Origin: an uncultured Eubacteriales bacterium
GTDB taxonomy: Bacteria; Bacillota; Clostridia; Oscillospirales; CAG-382
Assembly: GCA_934444645.1 (NCBI GenBank)
Contig: CAKSCV010000022.1
Coordinates: 1 to 47,741 of the forward strand
Length of the DNA: 47,741 nucleotides
Reading direction: 5' to 3'
The translations under genes and the position numbers were made by a program. This document shows, piece after piece, positions 47,587 to 47,741 of the stretch (within the stretch, counting starts at the first letter, position 1; the number at the start of each line of letters is the position of its first letter). Below the pieces are notes generated by a model, which worked only from the letters and a program-made list of their open reading frames with translations, ran no database searches and was not told where the DNA came from.

Positions 47587-47741
47587 AAACTTCCGAGGAA
47601 TTCTGAATCACATATGTCAGCATAATAAGGGCGAAAAGCCCCCCCCAAGCCCCCAAAGCCACCCAAAAAAGGATAAAACACCCGAAACGTCGAAAAGAAA
47701 GCCCGAAAAAGGTGAAAAAAGGGGAAAAAAGTGAAAAAAGG
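47587..47741. other. Low-complexity right end of the window
   Basis: After the last terminal motif the sequence turns into C-runs (about 47640-47660) and purine-rich GAAAAAAGG repeats up to the end. No gene or structured element is seen. It may be a contig edge with reduced accuracy. Confidence 0.6.

Noticed and set aside
1..47741. tRNA and rRNA genes
   Set aside because: No cloverleaf with a CCA end or rRNA signature was recognised by eye. A scan with a tRNA model was not possible here.

Overview
The window looks like chromosomal DNA of an uncultured-type, Gram-positive member of the Clostridia. The evidence is the gene families (RemA/RemB-family regulator, T-box leader, CsaB/TagA-type secondary cell-wall polymer enzymes, long clostridial-type GluRS plus a separate GlnRS), very regular sigma-A promoters, strong Shine-Dalgarno (SD) sites and moderate G+C. 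Both window ends lie in or beside repeat sequence, so this may be a whole contig broken at repeats.

Left part (1-5907, mostly minus strand): the arm of a modular repeat, then rpmF and yceD behind a consensus promoter, then tagA-recF-remB-gyrB. From 6201 to 13025 on the plus strand, one promoter drives three paralogous secreted proteins with Ig-like regions, Cys/His-rich modules and GLUG-type repeats.

Middle (13079-25440): a glycan and tRNA-charging block on the minus strand: nagA, glnS, a CE4 deacetylase, and gltX joined in frame to a GH110-like beta-helix protein. It is followed by a MITE-like inverted repeat, a DUF554-GNAT pair, two intracellular GH28/pectin-lyase-fold enzymes and, on the plus strand, a xylose-isomerase-like TIM-barrel enzyme. 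These enzymes carry no signal peptides, so they probably act on imported oligosaccharides. From 25503 to 31669 come a sodium:solute symporter under a T-box leader whose specifier reads as tyrosine, aspartate kinase, and a Zn/Mn ABC transporter (znuACB) with a Fur/Zur-like operator over its promoter.

Right part (31890-45207, plus strand): a cell-envelope polysaccharide locus (acyltransferase, MurJ-type flippase, acetyltransferase, GT4, DUF4330 protein, O-antigen-ligase/polymerase-like protein, GT4-CsaB pyruvyltransferase fusion), then ispE, a Gfo/Idh/MocA dehydrogenase and a second sugar-phosphate-isomerase-like gene. CsaB implies a pyruvylated wall polymer of the kind used to anchor S-layer proteins.

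The most unusual content is a family of modular palindromic elements at 1-430, 38215-39975 and 45208-47586. Two complete copies are built as cassettes. Two outward-facing arms of about 340-440 bp, inverted to each other, are made of 80-bp palindrome units ending in AATTAAATCCTTTT. Each arm meets the interior through one of two different folded junctions (98-nt type I, 116-nt type II). The two cassettes lie in opposite polarity. One holds two unrecognised membrane-protein genes; the other holds no gene and sits inside the polysaccharide locus. No transposase or recombinase is visible.
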